Source: Oscheius sp. JU75 (taxonomy: Eukaryota > Nematoda > Chromadorea > Rhabditida > Rhabditidae). Taken from it: 64,000 nucleotides of DNA. Both the position numbers and the translations under genes were made by a program. The notes below the pieces were generated by a model. That model did no database searches and was not told the DNA's origin. It was given only the letters and a program-made list of their open reading frames with translations. Of this stretch, positions 24,824-34,627 are shown piece by piece (the stretch's first letter is position 1; each line of letters opens with the position of its first letter). The stretch is taken from assembly GCA_037178855.1 (NCBI GenBank), contig JASJZC010000006.1, positions 4,402,001 through 4,466,000 of the forward strand, written 5' to 3'.

Positions 24824-25953
24824 ATGCCGCACGAGTCGGCCGAGGAATTGAAGGCCCAGGGAAACAAATATTTCCACTCGAGGCACTACAAGGAGGCCAT
24901 AGACTTGTACACGAAGGCAATCAACAAGGACAACCGAGTCTCAACATACTTCACCAACCGAGCTTTGTGCTATATTAATGTGAGTCATTTTGTTTTTCTC
25001 TTATCGTTCATATACAGTTGAATCGCTTCCGAGAAGGATCTGTCGATTGCCTGAAAGCTTGTGAACTCGACAAAAATAGTGTCAAGGTATTTTCCTCAGC
25101 TTGTTCCAACTTACGACCCTTTTCAGGGCTACTATTTCTTAGGACGTTGTCATGTTCAGCTAGAAAACTATGACGAGGCCATCAAACATCTCGTCAAAGC
25201 AATAGATCTTGCCGAACATCAAAAGGTTGGCTGTTTCGGTGTATTTGACCGATATTAGACTTTTAAGGCAAACTTCGGCGATGAAATCCACAATCAGCTG
25301 CGCATTGCACGTCGTGAAAAGTTCAAAATGGAGGAAGACAAACGCATTCAGGAGGAAATCGGTCTTGTCAGTTTCGTTGAAAAGTTGGTGCTCAATTTTT
25401 CTTTGATATTTGGCTTCCAGGCTAATTGATGATGATCTCTCCCGGAAAATTGGTCAAATGGCGATGAAAGGAGATGTTTCCGAGAAGGAGCAGGCCAAGA
25501 TGATCCATGAAGCTGAGCTGTACAAAACACAACTAAATGGTCTGCTAGCTCAGGTGATTCCGGATTCTTTTCTTCATATCAAGAATTTTGTTAGGTGGAT
25601 GAAAGACGTAGAAGGCGAGAGATCCCCGACTATCTCTGTGGGAAAATCTCCTTCGAGTTGATGAAGGATCCTGTGATCACGCCTTCCGGAATCACCTACG
25701 ACCGCGATGACATAAAGAAACACCTTCAACGCGTCGGTATGTTTGTTGACTTCACCCTGTATGCAAATATTTTCTAGGTCATTTCGATCCCGTCACTCGA
25801 GCTCCTCTTAAAGAAGATGATCTTATTCCTAACCTGGCCATGAAAGGTATTTTTTCATTCTTTTCACTCCCAAACAAACTCAATTTAGAAGTAGTTGAAG
25901 CCTTCATGTTCGACAATCCCTGGGCCGAATTCGACGATGTCGGCGGCGTCTAA
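24824..25953 (+). CDS. chn-1: CHIP/STUB1-type TPR and U-box E3 ubiquitin ligase
   Basis: Co-chaperone ligase that ubiquitinates Hsp70/Hsp90 clients. Start at 24824, seven nt after an AATTCAG acceptor-like motif. Three TPR repeats ([30 protein letters not shown], then [20 protein letters not shown]), a charged coiled-coil linker ([20 protein letters not shown]) and a C-terminal U-box ([45 protein letters not shown]). It ends with [17 protein letters not shown], close to the conserved CHIP C-terminus. About seven introns of 40-50 nt. Length and domain order match the family throughout. Confidence 0.95.
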
Positions 25954-26168
25954 CAAGTTGACCATCTTCCGTGTACCTTATTTTCCAAGAGCGGGTTCTT
26001 CTTTTTATTTACCCTTTTTCTCCCGTTCCCCGGTTAGCCCCAACTCAATTTGTATAGATTCTTCAAGCTTTACCTTTGCCTATAAAACATGAATAATCAC
26101 TTTATCTCGGCGGAAATTGAGCAGGAAGGCAGACCACTTTATTATCTTTCAAATCTCTCATTTTGAAA

Positions 26169-26888
26169 TCATACGAGGAGGAGGAGAGTAGTGGCCAGAG
26201 CCAAAGTCAGATAAACTGAGGCTGTACTCTTCGTAGTTGTTGTTAAGGTAGTAGTCGAAGTGATCGTCGGAGTAACGGGCGGAATAGTCGTGGTGACCGC
26301 AGCAGCAAGAGTCGTAGTGACCGCAGCAGCAGGAGTCGTCGTGACCGCAGCAGCAGGAGTCGTGGTGACCACTGCAGCGGAAGTACTGCTTCTCTTAGCG
26401 GGCACAGTCGTCTTAGTGCTAACAGAATTGGTGGTTCTAGAGGCTCGAGTGGAAGACGAGGAAGTCCCCTTGGAAGGAGCAGTCTTTGGAGTTTCAGCGG
26501 TCGAAGTTGGAGCAGTAGCCACAGTCGGTCCCGTACTGCCAGTTGTAACAGAGGTAACAGTAGTTCCAGTCATTTTTGTTCCAGTGCTCTGAGCGGTAGA
26601 CGATCCAGCAGGAGAGGTTCCCATTGAAGTCGTCTGCCCAGCAGTGCTTATTTTAGTCGTGGCTGGAGACGAAGAAGAAGCAGTACTTGCATCCGTGATC
26701 TGGGGAGACGATGTGGAACTGTCTTTAACATCTTGAACAATAGATGATGGAGGAGGTGTATCCGTGGTCGAGGGAGGAGATGTGGAACCGTCGCCCAGTA
26801 CACTGACAACTAAGTAACAGGATTTTTTCTTCACATGAGACGACTTACCGACGAAAAGAAGACTGTAGAGGGTGATAGAGATCTTCAT
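26169..26888 (-). CDS. Mucin-like Ser/Thr-rich protein, probably GPI-anchored
   Basis: Start at 26888 (MKISITLYSLLFV), just after a TTACAG motif. One 39-nt intron near 26840 joins the signal peptide to VVSVLGDGSTSPPST. The body is about 190 residues rich in Thr, Ser, Pro and Ala, suited to dense O-glycosylation. It contains three near-identical tandem TTTPAAAV-type units near 26290-26380. The C-terminus is a short spacer plus a hydrophobic tail (SVYLTLALATTLLLLV), as in GPI-anchor signals. No enzymatic domain. Surface coat or lumen-lining mucin is an inference from composition. Confidence 0.8.
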   Translation of the reverse strand: MKISITLYSLLFVGKSSHVKKKSCYLVVSVLGDGSTSPPSTTDTPPPSSIVQDVKDSSTSSPQITDASTASSSSPATTKISTAGQTTSMGTSPAGSSTAQSTGTKMTGTTVTSVTTGSTGPTVATAPTSTAETPKTAPSKGTSSSSTRASRTTNSVSTKTTVPAKRSSTSAAVVTTTPAAAVTTTPAAAVTTTLAAAVTTTIPPVTPTITSTTTLTTTTKSTASVYLTLALATTLLLLV

Positions 26889-27004
26889 AGCTGTAACTAA
26901 ACAATTGTCAAGAAAAGGAAGAGAAAGGTGGAGAGAGAGCACAATCGAGAGCTTATGAAGCTAATGGGGTCCTTATCGGACTTTTGCTGAAAAGGAATGT
27001 ACAG

Positions 27005-28035
27005 TCAGGGCAAGAGAAAAGTGACTATACTGTTGAGGCAAGAGTTGCCTAATCCTATTGAAAGAGACAGAAATGAAAAGAGTCGGCGGTCGACCATGAC
27101 GTGACCGTCTGAGGTCTCTCTATATGGTTCCGTTTTCCCTATTGGAAACGATCCATGTAACAAGAAGAACTCCGCCCTCAAAGCGTCAATATATGGTGAA
27201 AGGACGGAAATGACGGTGACAGTCTGAACTCTGTATCCCTCAAAGAGAGGGACTGTTTTCTCATATAGACGCAAAATTGCATACAAGCAATATGGGAGTG
27301 ATAATAGTTCCTGATCATCTCAGTCTCTCTCTCAAAGTAGTACAGTTGGGAAGAAGGTAGTACTGAAGATGTTTGAGTTGATAGCGTTGTTGTTCTAGCT
27401 TCTGCAGGAAGGAACGAGACACGTTCCTTTTTGGAGGGCCACTTAATCTCGATGTTTATTGAGAACTCGTAGGGCGGAAGACTGAATTCCTCCTGTCCCA
27501 ACTCAAGCTATTAAGGCCTACGATAAGAAGCTGAAAATATTTGAGGAAGAGTCATTATCATCAGGATGGGAGCAATATCATCACATTTGACCTCCGGGAG
27601 AAAACATTCCTTCTTTCTGTTATGCTATCATGACTCATACTTCTTTATATTCTTGTTGTCCTCCCGTTGCAAGCAGTCCAGGTAGTCAAGAAGTGACTCA
27701 CCTGCTGTTTTGGATCCTTTATCTTTACCCAACATTTCCGTGAGGGGTTTCTCGAACTTTGGGTTATCATTCCAGTTACGACAAGGGCGTTCCCCTGTCC
27801 TAACTGGAATGATTCCATAGACCACTAATCCTTCCCCTACCTCTTGCTGTATCCTCTGGCGTTTTCTGGAGGAGCAGTGATAAGGGCAGGGAAAGAGGCT
27901 TGTATTCACACTGTAGGCGAGTAGGGGAGCGTCATGGTCTCTTGGATCCAAAATACGAAATGACTTTGTCTGTATCTGTACTTTAGTCCCAGACTTCGAA
28001 CAAAAACATGTTAAACGTTGCCAAGTCATGGCCAA
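27005..28035 (-). other. Possible additional coding exons, unresolved
   Basis: Open segments on the minus strand look partly coding but I could not join them convincingly. 28035-27628 reads TKSFRILDPRDHDAPLLAYS followed by CPYHCSS and then a charged tail ending KKYES-stop; 27501-27300 contains PPYEFSINIEIKWPSKKE. They follow the MAM gene on the same strand, so they may be its 3' exons (replacing the stop I use at 28139) or a separate small gene. Transcript data would decide. Confidence 0.35.
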
Positions 28036-28138
28036 CTTTGAACTTTTGTTTCAACTACAGTACACGAGGTAATAATCTTACACAGTTTACTGCTATGTAC
28101 CCGTGAAAAAAAGAGATCGTTTTGAAAGTCAAAACCAA

Positions 28139-30876
28139 TTAGAATGACCGACAGGCTGACTGACTGTACAGTGGATCGAAGAGGTCTATCTGATCCACGG
28201 CGACATAAGAATACTCGTTCCGAAGTTTCGAGGCTGTCACTTCTATCTGAACTTCGAGTTTAAACTAGCAACTGAAAGAGTTACGTATTCGTAGGTTCCG
28301 TTCAAGAGCATGATCTTTTCACAAACCCATCTTCGTAGATATGAACTATTCTCGTACAGACTGAAACCGTTTTCGGTTCTGCTAGTCAGTCTCTTTACCT
28401 CGACTTGTTGTCTTTCTTGTCAGCTATCGCCAGCTTGACAGACGTCCTGACTCCTCCCAAGAAGTAACAGAATTCCAAGGCGAATGGTCGACTGAGAGTA
28501 AATGGCCCGAGCTGGAAGGAATACGTTCCCGGACCTGTAGCATAGGCAAAAGTTCCTTCTAAGACTTTGATTTTAGAGTGAAAGGGAAAGAGACTACCCA
28601 AAGTTTTGTTGACCCCACTCATTGGATTGCCGACTGTCTTCCTCGACGTCTTCCAGCCACTTCCTTTCAATCTCTTCAAGCAGCTTCCCGAGTCAAAGTT
28701 GCATTTCAGATTCTTACAGGCTTTCGAGTCAATTTTCGGTGGAAGGGTTGTGTGGGGTACTGAACAGATGAATGAAAAAGAGGAGAGACCTACTCATTTG
28801 ACACTCATAGATAGCCGAGGCGTTGTAACTAATGTCGTCTATTGCCGCAACTCCTCCGAGCTTTCCAAAGGCGTTCAAGGTGAAATTGTAGGCCTCTATG
28901 ACAATCTGAACCAACTTAGTATCTAGTACAAAATGCCCAAAAGCCTGTGTGTGTATCTGTCTGTCTGGAGTCCTAATTGGCAATTTGTCACTCATACAGT
29001 GCGGTGCAAAATTATAGGGCCACCCAGTTTTTTGTGCATTCTGGCGCGGGATGGTGTTTGGAGGTTTCGGGAGTTGCACCAGCGGATTCGGCGGCTTTCA
29101 AAACCCTTGGGTAGGTATACTTCAGCAATTCAGACGGGCATTTTTACCAAAAGAGTTGCAGAAGCCTTGGTGCAAAATCATAGGGTTACAGACAGATCTG
29201 ACGACAACTGACGGCTTGGTTGGATACACGTCTGAAGACTCGTCTCTCGTCTCGCACCGACAATTTCCTGGGCCGTCCAGTGTGTAGAGCAGTTCCATAG
29301 GTTCCGGGATTGTGTATGTAGTTGTTGAACACATTCCTGCTCCGACCCAGCTTTTCGGCGATCTTCCTCTTCGAGAGCCCGATATCTTGAAGAACGTCGA
29401 CTTGAGCACGCTCATCGTTGGACAGTTAGGTACCAAGAAGCATGGTGACTATCAGAGACGAACTGCCTTACCCCCATAGACATTTTATGTTGACAAGTTG
29501 TGACGTGTAGCGTTTTTGTCTAGTGACCCTATGATTTTGCACCAAGGCTTCTGCAACTCTTTTGGTAAAAATGCCCGTCTGAATTGCTGAAGTATACCTA
29601 CCCAAGGGTTTTGAAAGCCGCCGAATCCGCTGGTGCAACTCCCGAAACCTCCAAACACCATCCCGCGCCAGAATGCACAAAAAACTGGGTGGCCCTATAA
29701 TTTTGCACCGCACTGTATGTGTGACAGTTTTTTTTTTCTTTTTGCAAGTCAAGTCTCAAATCGCATCAGTTTGAGTCGCTGGGCGACCGTAGCTCATCTG
29801 GAAGAGCATCTAACTGTTACTCGAACCCCAAGGGGGCATCAGCCAGCCTTGTACTAAAAAAGAATCAAGAACCTCGAAAGTCTGGGCGATAGTTCCAGGA
29901 ATAATAACTTCTGCCATCTTGCTGTCATTTCTCTTCACGGGCTCACTGCACCAATCGTAGCGTTTTCCCATCGACGGAGGTCTGAACCAGTATTCAAACA
30001 ATGAGATCTCAGCCCTTTGATGATCTGTGGGATCCCTTTCCTCAATTAGGTTAAAAAAAGTTAATGAAGCTGAATATGAAATCTTTCTAAAGAAAGAAAT
30101 TGGTATCTGGGTACTGTATTTAATGTTTTGAAGTAACAAAGTACTGCAGAAATTACTGAACTTGACCTTTGGAAAAGAGTCCCAACTATCATCAAAGTAG
30201 CTAAATTACTTACCTGATACAAACTCGAACTCTCACGTTCGGTGTTGCCCAATGTCTGAATCTGACTACCCCGTCTCCTTCTTGACATTGGATGGGATCA
30301 CTGACCAAGAGGGCCGAATATTCTGCCGGGACGAGTTTGTCAGTCCCGACGATCAGAAAGAAGCCGTCTGGAGAGTCTTTTTTGGCAAAGAGAAGACTTC
30401 CTTCTTCCTGTCCCCATCGACCTCTCATCCTGGTCCAATCCAGTTCATCTCTGCTCCCATCACAAGAGTTGTCTTCGTTCCTCCAACGACAGGATCGAGT
30501 CAGGAGAGAGTCAAAGTCAAAGCATTCTAGATCACAAGTACAGGAGATGACTACTTGACCGAAGGGGGAACCTAATTCTTTAGATATGAGAAGGAAGGAA
30601 CTTACTGTGTTTGTAGAAAGGAAACCAAAGATCCACGTCCGTATTCCCTCCGAGCTGTTCTGAAATAGAAACCGATTGAATCATCCCGCAAAAACTCGTT
30701 TTTATCCAGTTGGACATGAGTCTCTTCTACAAAAAGGAGTATCTGAACTAACTTCTCATCATCCTCAATTCCTCGCTGAACTGTCCGACGTCGATGATGT
30801 TGCTCGTGTAGCAGCCGCCGTGGAGAAGTGGAAAGTTGGCAAAAAGAAGGAGCGGGAGGGTCAGCGGCAGACGCAT
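28139..30876 (-). CDS. Secreted protein with two MAM domains
   Basis: Start at 30876 with signal peptide MRLPLTLPLLLFANFPLLHG. A short N-terminal segment leads to MAM domain 1 (CFDFDSLLTRSCRWRNEDN, then DELDWTRMRGRWGQEEG, then YDWCSEPVKRNDSKMAEVII). It is completed after a 967-nt intron by IVIEAYNFTLNAFGKLGG and AAIDDISYNASAIYEC. MAM domain 2 runs LKCNFDSGSCLKRLKGSGW, then YSFQLGPFTLSRPFALEFCY, then VCEKIMLLNGTYEY and YVAVDQIDLFDP, ending at a stop at 28139. Splice phases agree at each junction I checked (for example phase 0 at 29872/28905). MAM domains are extracellular adhesion modules. The large intron contains a Tc3-like element and a tRNA-like relic. The 3' end is uncertain because coding-like sequence continues downstream. 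Confidence 0.75.
28997..29186 (+). repeat. Left terminal inverted repeat of the Tc3-like element
   Basis: 190 bp whose reverse complement appears identical to the right end by eye. GGTGCAAAATTATAGGG near the outer end (29003-29019) recurs as GGTGCAAAATCATAGGG at the inner end (29169-29185). These look like two transposase-binding sites within one repeat, the arrangement known for Tc3. Confidence 0.92.
29526..29715 (-). repeat. Right terminal inverted repeat of the Tc3-like element
   Basis: 190-bp inverted copy of 28997-29186. Identity between the arms appears complete over the full length and stops abruptly at the inner ends, so the boundary is well defined. Confidence 0.92.
29781..29845 (+). 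pseudogene. tRNA-like relic (resembles tRNA-Asn 5' half)
   Basis: GGCGACCGTAGCTCATCTGG is followed by AAGAGCATCTAACTGTTAC, giving a recognisable D arm (GCTC...GAGC) and a GTT-containing anticodon-like loop, close to tRNA-Asn. The anticodon stem does not pair and the T arm is broken (CGAACCCCAAGGGGGC), so it is unlikely to be functional. It sits 66 bp beyond the Tc3-like element in the same intron. Confidence 0.4.
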
Positions 30877-31149
30877 TGTCTCTTCTGTCCACACAAGGAC
30901 AGCCTCGAAGACCGGACTGTCTCGTCCCTCGCCTTCCTCTCGATTTTTTCCATAACCAATATGTACTTTCTCCGAGACATTTCTTCTGATCCTCTCGAGA
31001 AGCTTTTTTTCGGGGACTGATTGGGATCGATAGCTGATAAGAGACGACTCACACTAGCTCGCTCACATTTCTTTGAGTCTTGCAAATTCGGAGTAAAAAG
31101 TTTATTCAAATTATTGCAAAAAGTTTATTAAATATTGTTACAAAAATTG

Positions 31150-31368
31150 TCAATGTTGTCTGCCGTTCACATCTTTGACCAACCACTTAATGGATTCGAG
31201 CACATCTTTCAATTTTCGTTCCTCTTCAGTCAACTGTTCCATCTGTCCAGAAAGTCTATCCAACTCATCCTCTACTGTCTTCTCATTGTCAGTGCCTTCA
31301 AAATTGGAAGTTTCATCAACTGCTCCTGTCGACGAAACCCTCTTATCTGGTATCTGGCTAGTTCTCAT
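31150..31368 (-). CDS. Small charged coiled-coil protein
   Basis: 72-residue ORF starting MRTSQIPDKRVSSTGAVDET, with a C-terminal heptad-like helix (VEDELDRLSGQMEQLTEEER, then KLKDVLESIKWLVKDV). No signal peptide and no recognised family. Its first codons lie inside the left arm of an inverted duplication. It is one of four tiny charged ORFs in 31.1-33.5 kb. Function unknown; with a single exon and no homolog I can name, moderate support only. Confidence 0.5.
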   Translation of the reverse strand: MRTSQIPDKRVSSTGAVDETSNFEGTDNEKTVEDELDRLSGQMEQLTEEERKLKDVLESIKWLVKDVNGRQH

Positions 31369-31575
31369 CAAAACGAATGTATGTCAGCGCTGTTATGCTG
31401 ACATTTCTCTCTGAAAGTTCAATTTCAAATCGGTTAGAAAACCTTACGTAACTGATTAAGAGGGGGAAAATGTTTGCAAATGTGTTATCTTAGAGTCAGC
31501 ATAACAGCGCTGACATACATCCGTTTTGATGGGTACTAGCCAGATAAGAGGGTTTCGTCGACAGGAGCAGTTGAA
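31316..31575. repeat. Inverted duplication, 80-87-bp arms, 93-bp spacer
   Basis: The left arm (31316-31402) and right arm (31496-31575) are reverse complements apart from a 7-nt indel and a few substitutions. Both contain the self-complementary core GTCAGCATAACAGCGCTGAC. The left arm holds the 5' end of the small ORF starting at 31368; the right arm is a truncated head-to-head copy of it. No TA or other clear target duplication was found at the outer edges. Confidence 0.8.
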
Positions 31576-31953
31576 TTTCTAAGAATATGGCTGCTAAATG
31601 GATACCCACGTAAATGATTGTGATAGGCTAGAGGTTTCAGGAGACTTGTAACTGAACATATTTGAACTGTGAAAAGTTGCACATGGCTGACACTGTCTAC
31701 AGACCTATTAGAACGCGATAAATAGCCTCAAAAGACAGTAGACAACGTTCAAGGAGTATCGAGAGGACACGATGAAAGTTCAGTGATGCTGTATGAGAAA
31801 GCGGTAGAGGGATTTCGAGGAAGTACGTCGACTTGAACAAACACAGAACTGGTTTATGAGAATGGTTTATTATCCACCTGAACTTGGTGTCCTCCTATGA
31901 ACATTCTGGACGATATCTCTCATCCCAACGGCCATGTTCCTCAGCTCTTCTAC

Positions 31954-32058
31954 TCATTCTGCCTCTGCTCGGTGTTGTCTATCCTGCTCTTTCTTCGCTG
32001 ACTGTTGCCCACTGGACTTATTTTTATTGCTTGTCTCCTTTTCCTGGCTGTCAGACAT
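31954..32058 (-). CDS. Very small charged ORF (34 aa)
   Basis: MSDSQEKETSNKNKSSGQQS, then AKKEQDRQHRAEAE-stop. Highly polar, with composition like its neighbours at 31150 and 32472. It may be a complete micro-protein or the first exon of a longer gene. No family recognised; support is compositional only. Confidence 0.3.
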   Translation of the reverse strand: MSDSQEKETSNKNKSSGQQSAKKEQDRQHRAEAE

Positions 32059-32471
32059 AATGGATTTCTCAGATGAAGATAAGGTAAGTGGGTATGAAAT
32101 TACGAGAAGTGTTCATCTGATTATCTGCCTATTATCGTTTTCTCATCGGCCAACCCCCACGGGAAAAACCGACTCACGATCATCCGATTTCTAAGGTGAG
32201 TTCCGAATTTCCCCTTCTCGCGTAATCAATTTCTTCCTAGAATCATTCGGCTGAAATTGTTACTCATCGGTAACGCATCGCTGTTATCAGCTGACGCGTT
32301 ATGACATTCCAGATAAGAGTTACTTCAAAAGCTGACTTTTCACAGTCAGTAATCACTCTCAATCGAGCATCCACTCTTCAATCTTACCGTTCTGCCGATC
32401 CTTTGGAGATTCAAAACCACAGTCAAGGTATCTATTTCGCTCAGACAACTCTTATCAGCACTTTTCAGAAA

Positions 32472-32627
32472 ATGTCAGGAAGCGATAATAAAGAGCTAGA
32501 GCGTCAATTGGAAAGAGAACGTCGGGAGTATGAGAAGCAACAAGAGAGAGAAGAAAAATACAGGGCCCGTCTCGCCGAACTCGAAGCATTGGCTGCTGCA
32601 GCGTACGCTCGAAAGCAAGAGAACTAA
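32472..32627 (+). CDS. Small coiled-coil micro-protein (51 aa)
   Basis: MSGSDNKELERQLERERREY, then a continuous Glu/Arg/Lys-rich amphipathic helix ending AAAAYARKQEN. The ATG follows CTTTTCAG by three nt, as for a trans-spliced mRNA, and an AATAAA-type signal follows the stop by about 35 nt. Two CTTATCAG/TTATCAG GATA-type motifs lie upstream (32284-32290, 32451-32458). Function unknown. Confidence 0.6.
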   Translation: MSGSDNKELERQLERERREYEKQQEREEKYRARLAELEALAAAAYARKQEN

Positions 32628-33185
32628 ATTGCTGTAACCGTTGTCGCATTTCTGTACTAGCAATAAATCTTTTAATCTAACTCGTCTTTGAACAAGTGTC
32701 TTACGAAGCATACATTAAGAAACCGAACATAAATAGTGCATTTATACATGGGACGTTTTTTTAGTATTGAGTTGCACTAATTAATTCAACTTACTTGACT
32801 CACAGAAAAGAACTTCCGCGTATCATCAAAAAAACCTATAAAACCTTTCTTTACTAAAGCGCAACGGTGTCCGTCCGTCTATCATGGTGTCCGCACAATT
32901 GCATGTCAACATTAATACCCAAACAGGTGACAAGTCATTTCATGTCAAGAGACAAGGCAGCTGTAGAGGAAACTGTTACTAGGGATGCGGTGCAGCCGCC
33001 TGTGACTATTTTCACAACAGTATTGATAAAAGCTCCTGCAAGTTCGTCGCTGACTCTTTGCTCTCGACAGCTAATTGGATCTGGTCAAATTATGAAATAT
33101 TCTGCAGAAAGCTCCATATCAGATAACATTGAGTTTGTTTCGAAACACATGTTTTTCTTCTTATCTCTGACTGAAATTCTGTCAC

Positions 33186-33200
33186 GATAAGAGTATATAA
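33186..33200 (+). promoter_or_regulatory. GATA site plus TATA box of the 33308 micro-gene
   Basis: GATAAGA at 33186-33192 runs straight into TATATAA at 33194-33200, about 105 bp upstream of the ATG at 33308. In nematodes TGATAA/GATAAGA motifs are bound by GATA factors such as ELT-2 (intestine) and ELT-1/3 (epidermis). Tissue is inference. Confidence 0.55.
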
Positions 33201-33307
33201 ACTGGCAGTTGCTGAGGTAATTAACAACGTCATTTGCGCAGAACCGTTTCCATATCGTTTTCGCATTCATCTTCCTCCAGCTCTTCTAATACGACCACTT
33301 TCAGAGA

Positions 33308-33508
33308 ATGGATCATCCTGATAACAAACAAGTAGAAAAGGAGAACCAAGCTGCTGTGGCACAAGAGAGACGGCTCGAGGAAGAACGTTGTCGGCTACAA
33401 CAGAAACTGGAGGAACTGCAGGCAGAGGAGGATCGTCGGCGAAATGAGAGAGACGAGTTGGCTGCAATCGCTGAAAGCGTCCGATCCCGAATGTCTAAAA
33501 ATGATTGA
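33308..33508 (+). CDS. Small coiled-coil protein (66 aa)
   Basis: MDHPDNKQVEKENQAAVAQE, then a long charged helix (RRLEEERCRLQQKLEELQAE, then EDRRRNERDELAAIAESVRS). The ATG is three nt after CTTTCAG, a likely trans-splice site, with a TATA/GATA promoter upstream. It resembles the 51-aa product of 32472 in length, charge and helix but I see no clear sequence identity. No signal peptide. Function unknown. Confidence 0.62.
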   Translation: MDHPDNKQVEKENQAAVAQERRLEEERCRLQQKLEELQAEEDRRRNERDELAAIAESVRSRMSKND

Positions 33509-33630
33509 ATGAACATTGTTGAATCTTGATCTTATGTTCGAAAATATCCCTTCCGCGCGCGCTGTCATGAGCCATTGTCCCCCTAGCGGCTGTCAGCGAG
33601 CCAAAAACTCGTCCAGATTTTGAGGTCAGC

Positions 33631-33638
33631 TATAAAAG
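33631..33638 (+). promoter_or_regulatory. TATA box
   Basis: TATAAAAG, 37 bp upstream of the ATG at 33675; canonical TATA spacing with a short 5' leader. Confidence 0.6.
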
Positions 33639-33674
33639 AGCCGCCCTCTGACCTCATGAGCACCTCTTCTTCAA

Positions 33675-34481
33675 ATGCTCTTCCAATTTCTCCTTCTTCT
33701 AGCCACATTGGCTCAGCTTCAAGCTACCGAATCGAACATCACTACCTATCCAGTATATCTCTTTTGTTCCAATTAACCAAAAACTTCTTCAGGTCGAGAC
33801 TACTTCTATCGCTCGATCCAAACGACAATGTGGTGGTAATGGGTGTGGAGGAGGTCCGCCTCCCATCTGGTTTGAATATCTTGTCATCAACACGTTCCTT
33901 TTTCAGCTTTGTCTGTCCAGTCTGTTGTAACGGCCCTCCTCCTCCTCTTCCTCCCCAACCTCCTCAAGCTCCCAACTGCTGCGGAGCTCCAGACCCAAAC
34001 CCCGGCTGTTGTCCGGTAAACATTCGGGTATATTCTTGACATATACCTTGAACGATCCGCTAACAATTGGAATTTCCAGGTCGCCGTCCCAGTCTCTCCA
34101 ACAGTCAGCTGCTGCAAAGCTGCTCCAGCTCCCGCCAATCCCTGTTGCCAGGTTAATTTGAACTAATATGATTACAATTCTTAATTTTAGGCTCTGGTCC
34201 AGCCCCCTCCTCCCAGCCCTCCTCCGTGCTGTATGGCAGCTCCTTCCCCGGCAAACCCATGCTGTCAACCACCTCCTCCTCCCCCCAGCTTCTGTTCCTG
34301 TTCTGCTCCCAGACCCACTCCTTGTCGCTGTTCGCCTCCTCCTATGGATTGTGGGCCAGCTTGTGGCCCTCCTCCACTCAGATGTTCTCCAATCAGCATC
34401 AGCTGTCGAATGAGCTATCGCATTCGTCGCGATGCTCACCAGCACATCGTCAGAGAACTGGCACGAATGGGTCACTATTAA
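33675..34481 (+). CDS. Secreted Cys/Pro-rich cuticle- or matrix-like protein
   Basis: Signal peptide MLFQFLLLLATLAQLQA, then a pro-segment ending in a furin-like site (ARSKRQCGG). The mature chain alternates Pro runs with CC and CxC clusters (PNCCGAPDPNPGCCPV, SCCKAAPAPANPCCQ, PPCCMAAPSPANPCCQ, FCSCSAPRPTPCRCS, CGPACGPPPLRC) and ends in a basic tail (HQHIVRELARMGHY-stop, 34481). Five exons with introns of about 40-60 nt join in phase. Composition suggests a disulfide-crosslinked extracellular protein of cuticle, pharynx lining or matrix. It resembles no single named family. The next secreted gene starts 146 bp downstream. Confidence 0.75.
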
Positions 34482-34627
34482 GGAATTTTACGGGAATAGA
34501 GAGTATATGTTCTATATTGAATAAAGAGGTCCGTATAGCCCCTGTCTTCTCTAAGTGGGATCGCGTGAGCCGTGAGATGTCAGGTTGCAAATAAGGGCGG
34601 CAGGCCGGAGACAGTTCGTCGCGGGCC

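Larger units (their letters stand above)
28997..29715 (-). mobile_element. Tc3-like Tc1/mariner element with internal deletion, in an intron
   Basis: 719-bp element bounded by CAGTGCGG...CCGCACTG and flanked by TA on both sides (28995-28996 and 29716-29717), the Tc1/mariner target duplication. Each end is a 190-bp inverted repeat. Between them, about 340 bp on the minus strand encode only the N-terminal DNA-binding part of a Tc3-type transposase: LSNDERAQVDVLQDIGLSKR, then IAEKLGRSRNVFNNYIHNP, then YGTALHTGRPRKLSVRDER. No DDE catalytic domain is present, so the copy is non-autonomous. It accounts for 721 of the 967 nt of the MAM-gene intron. Confidence 0.92.
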
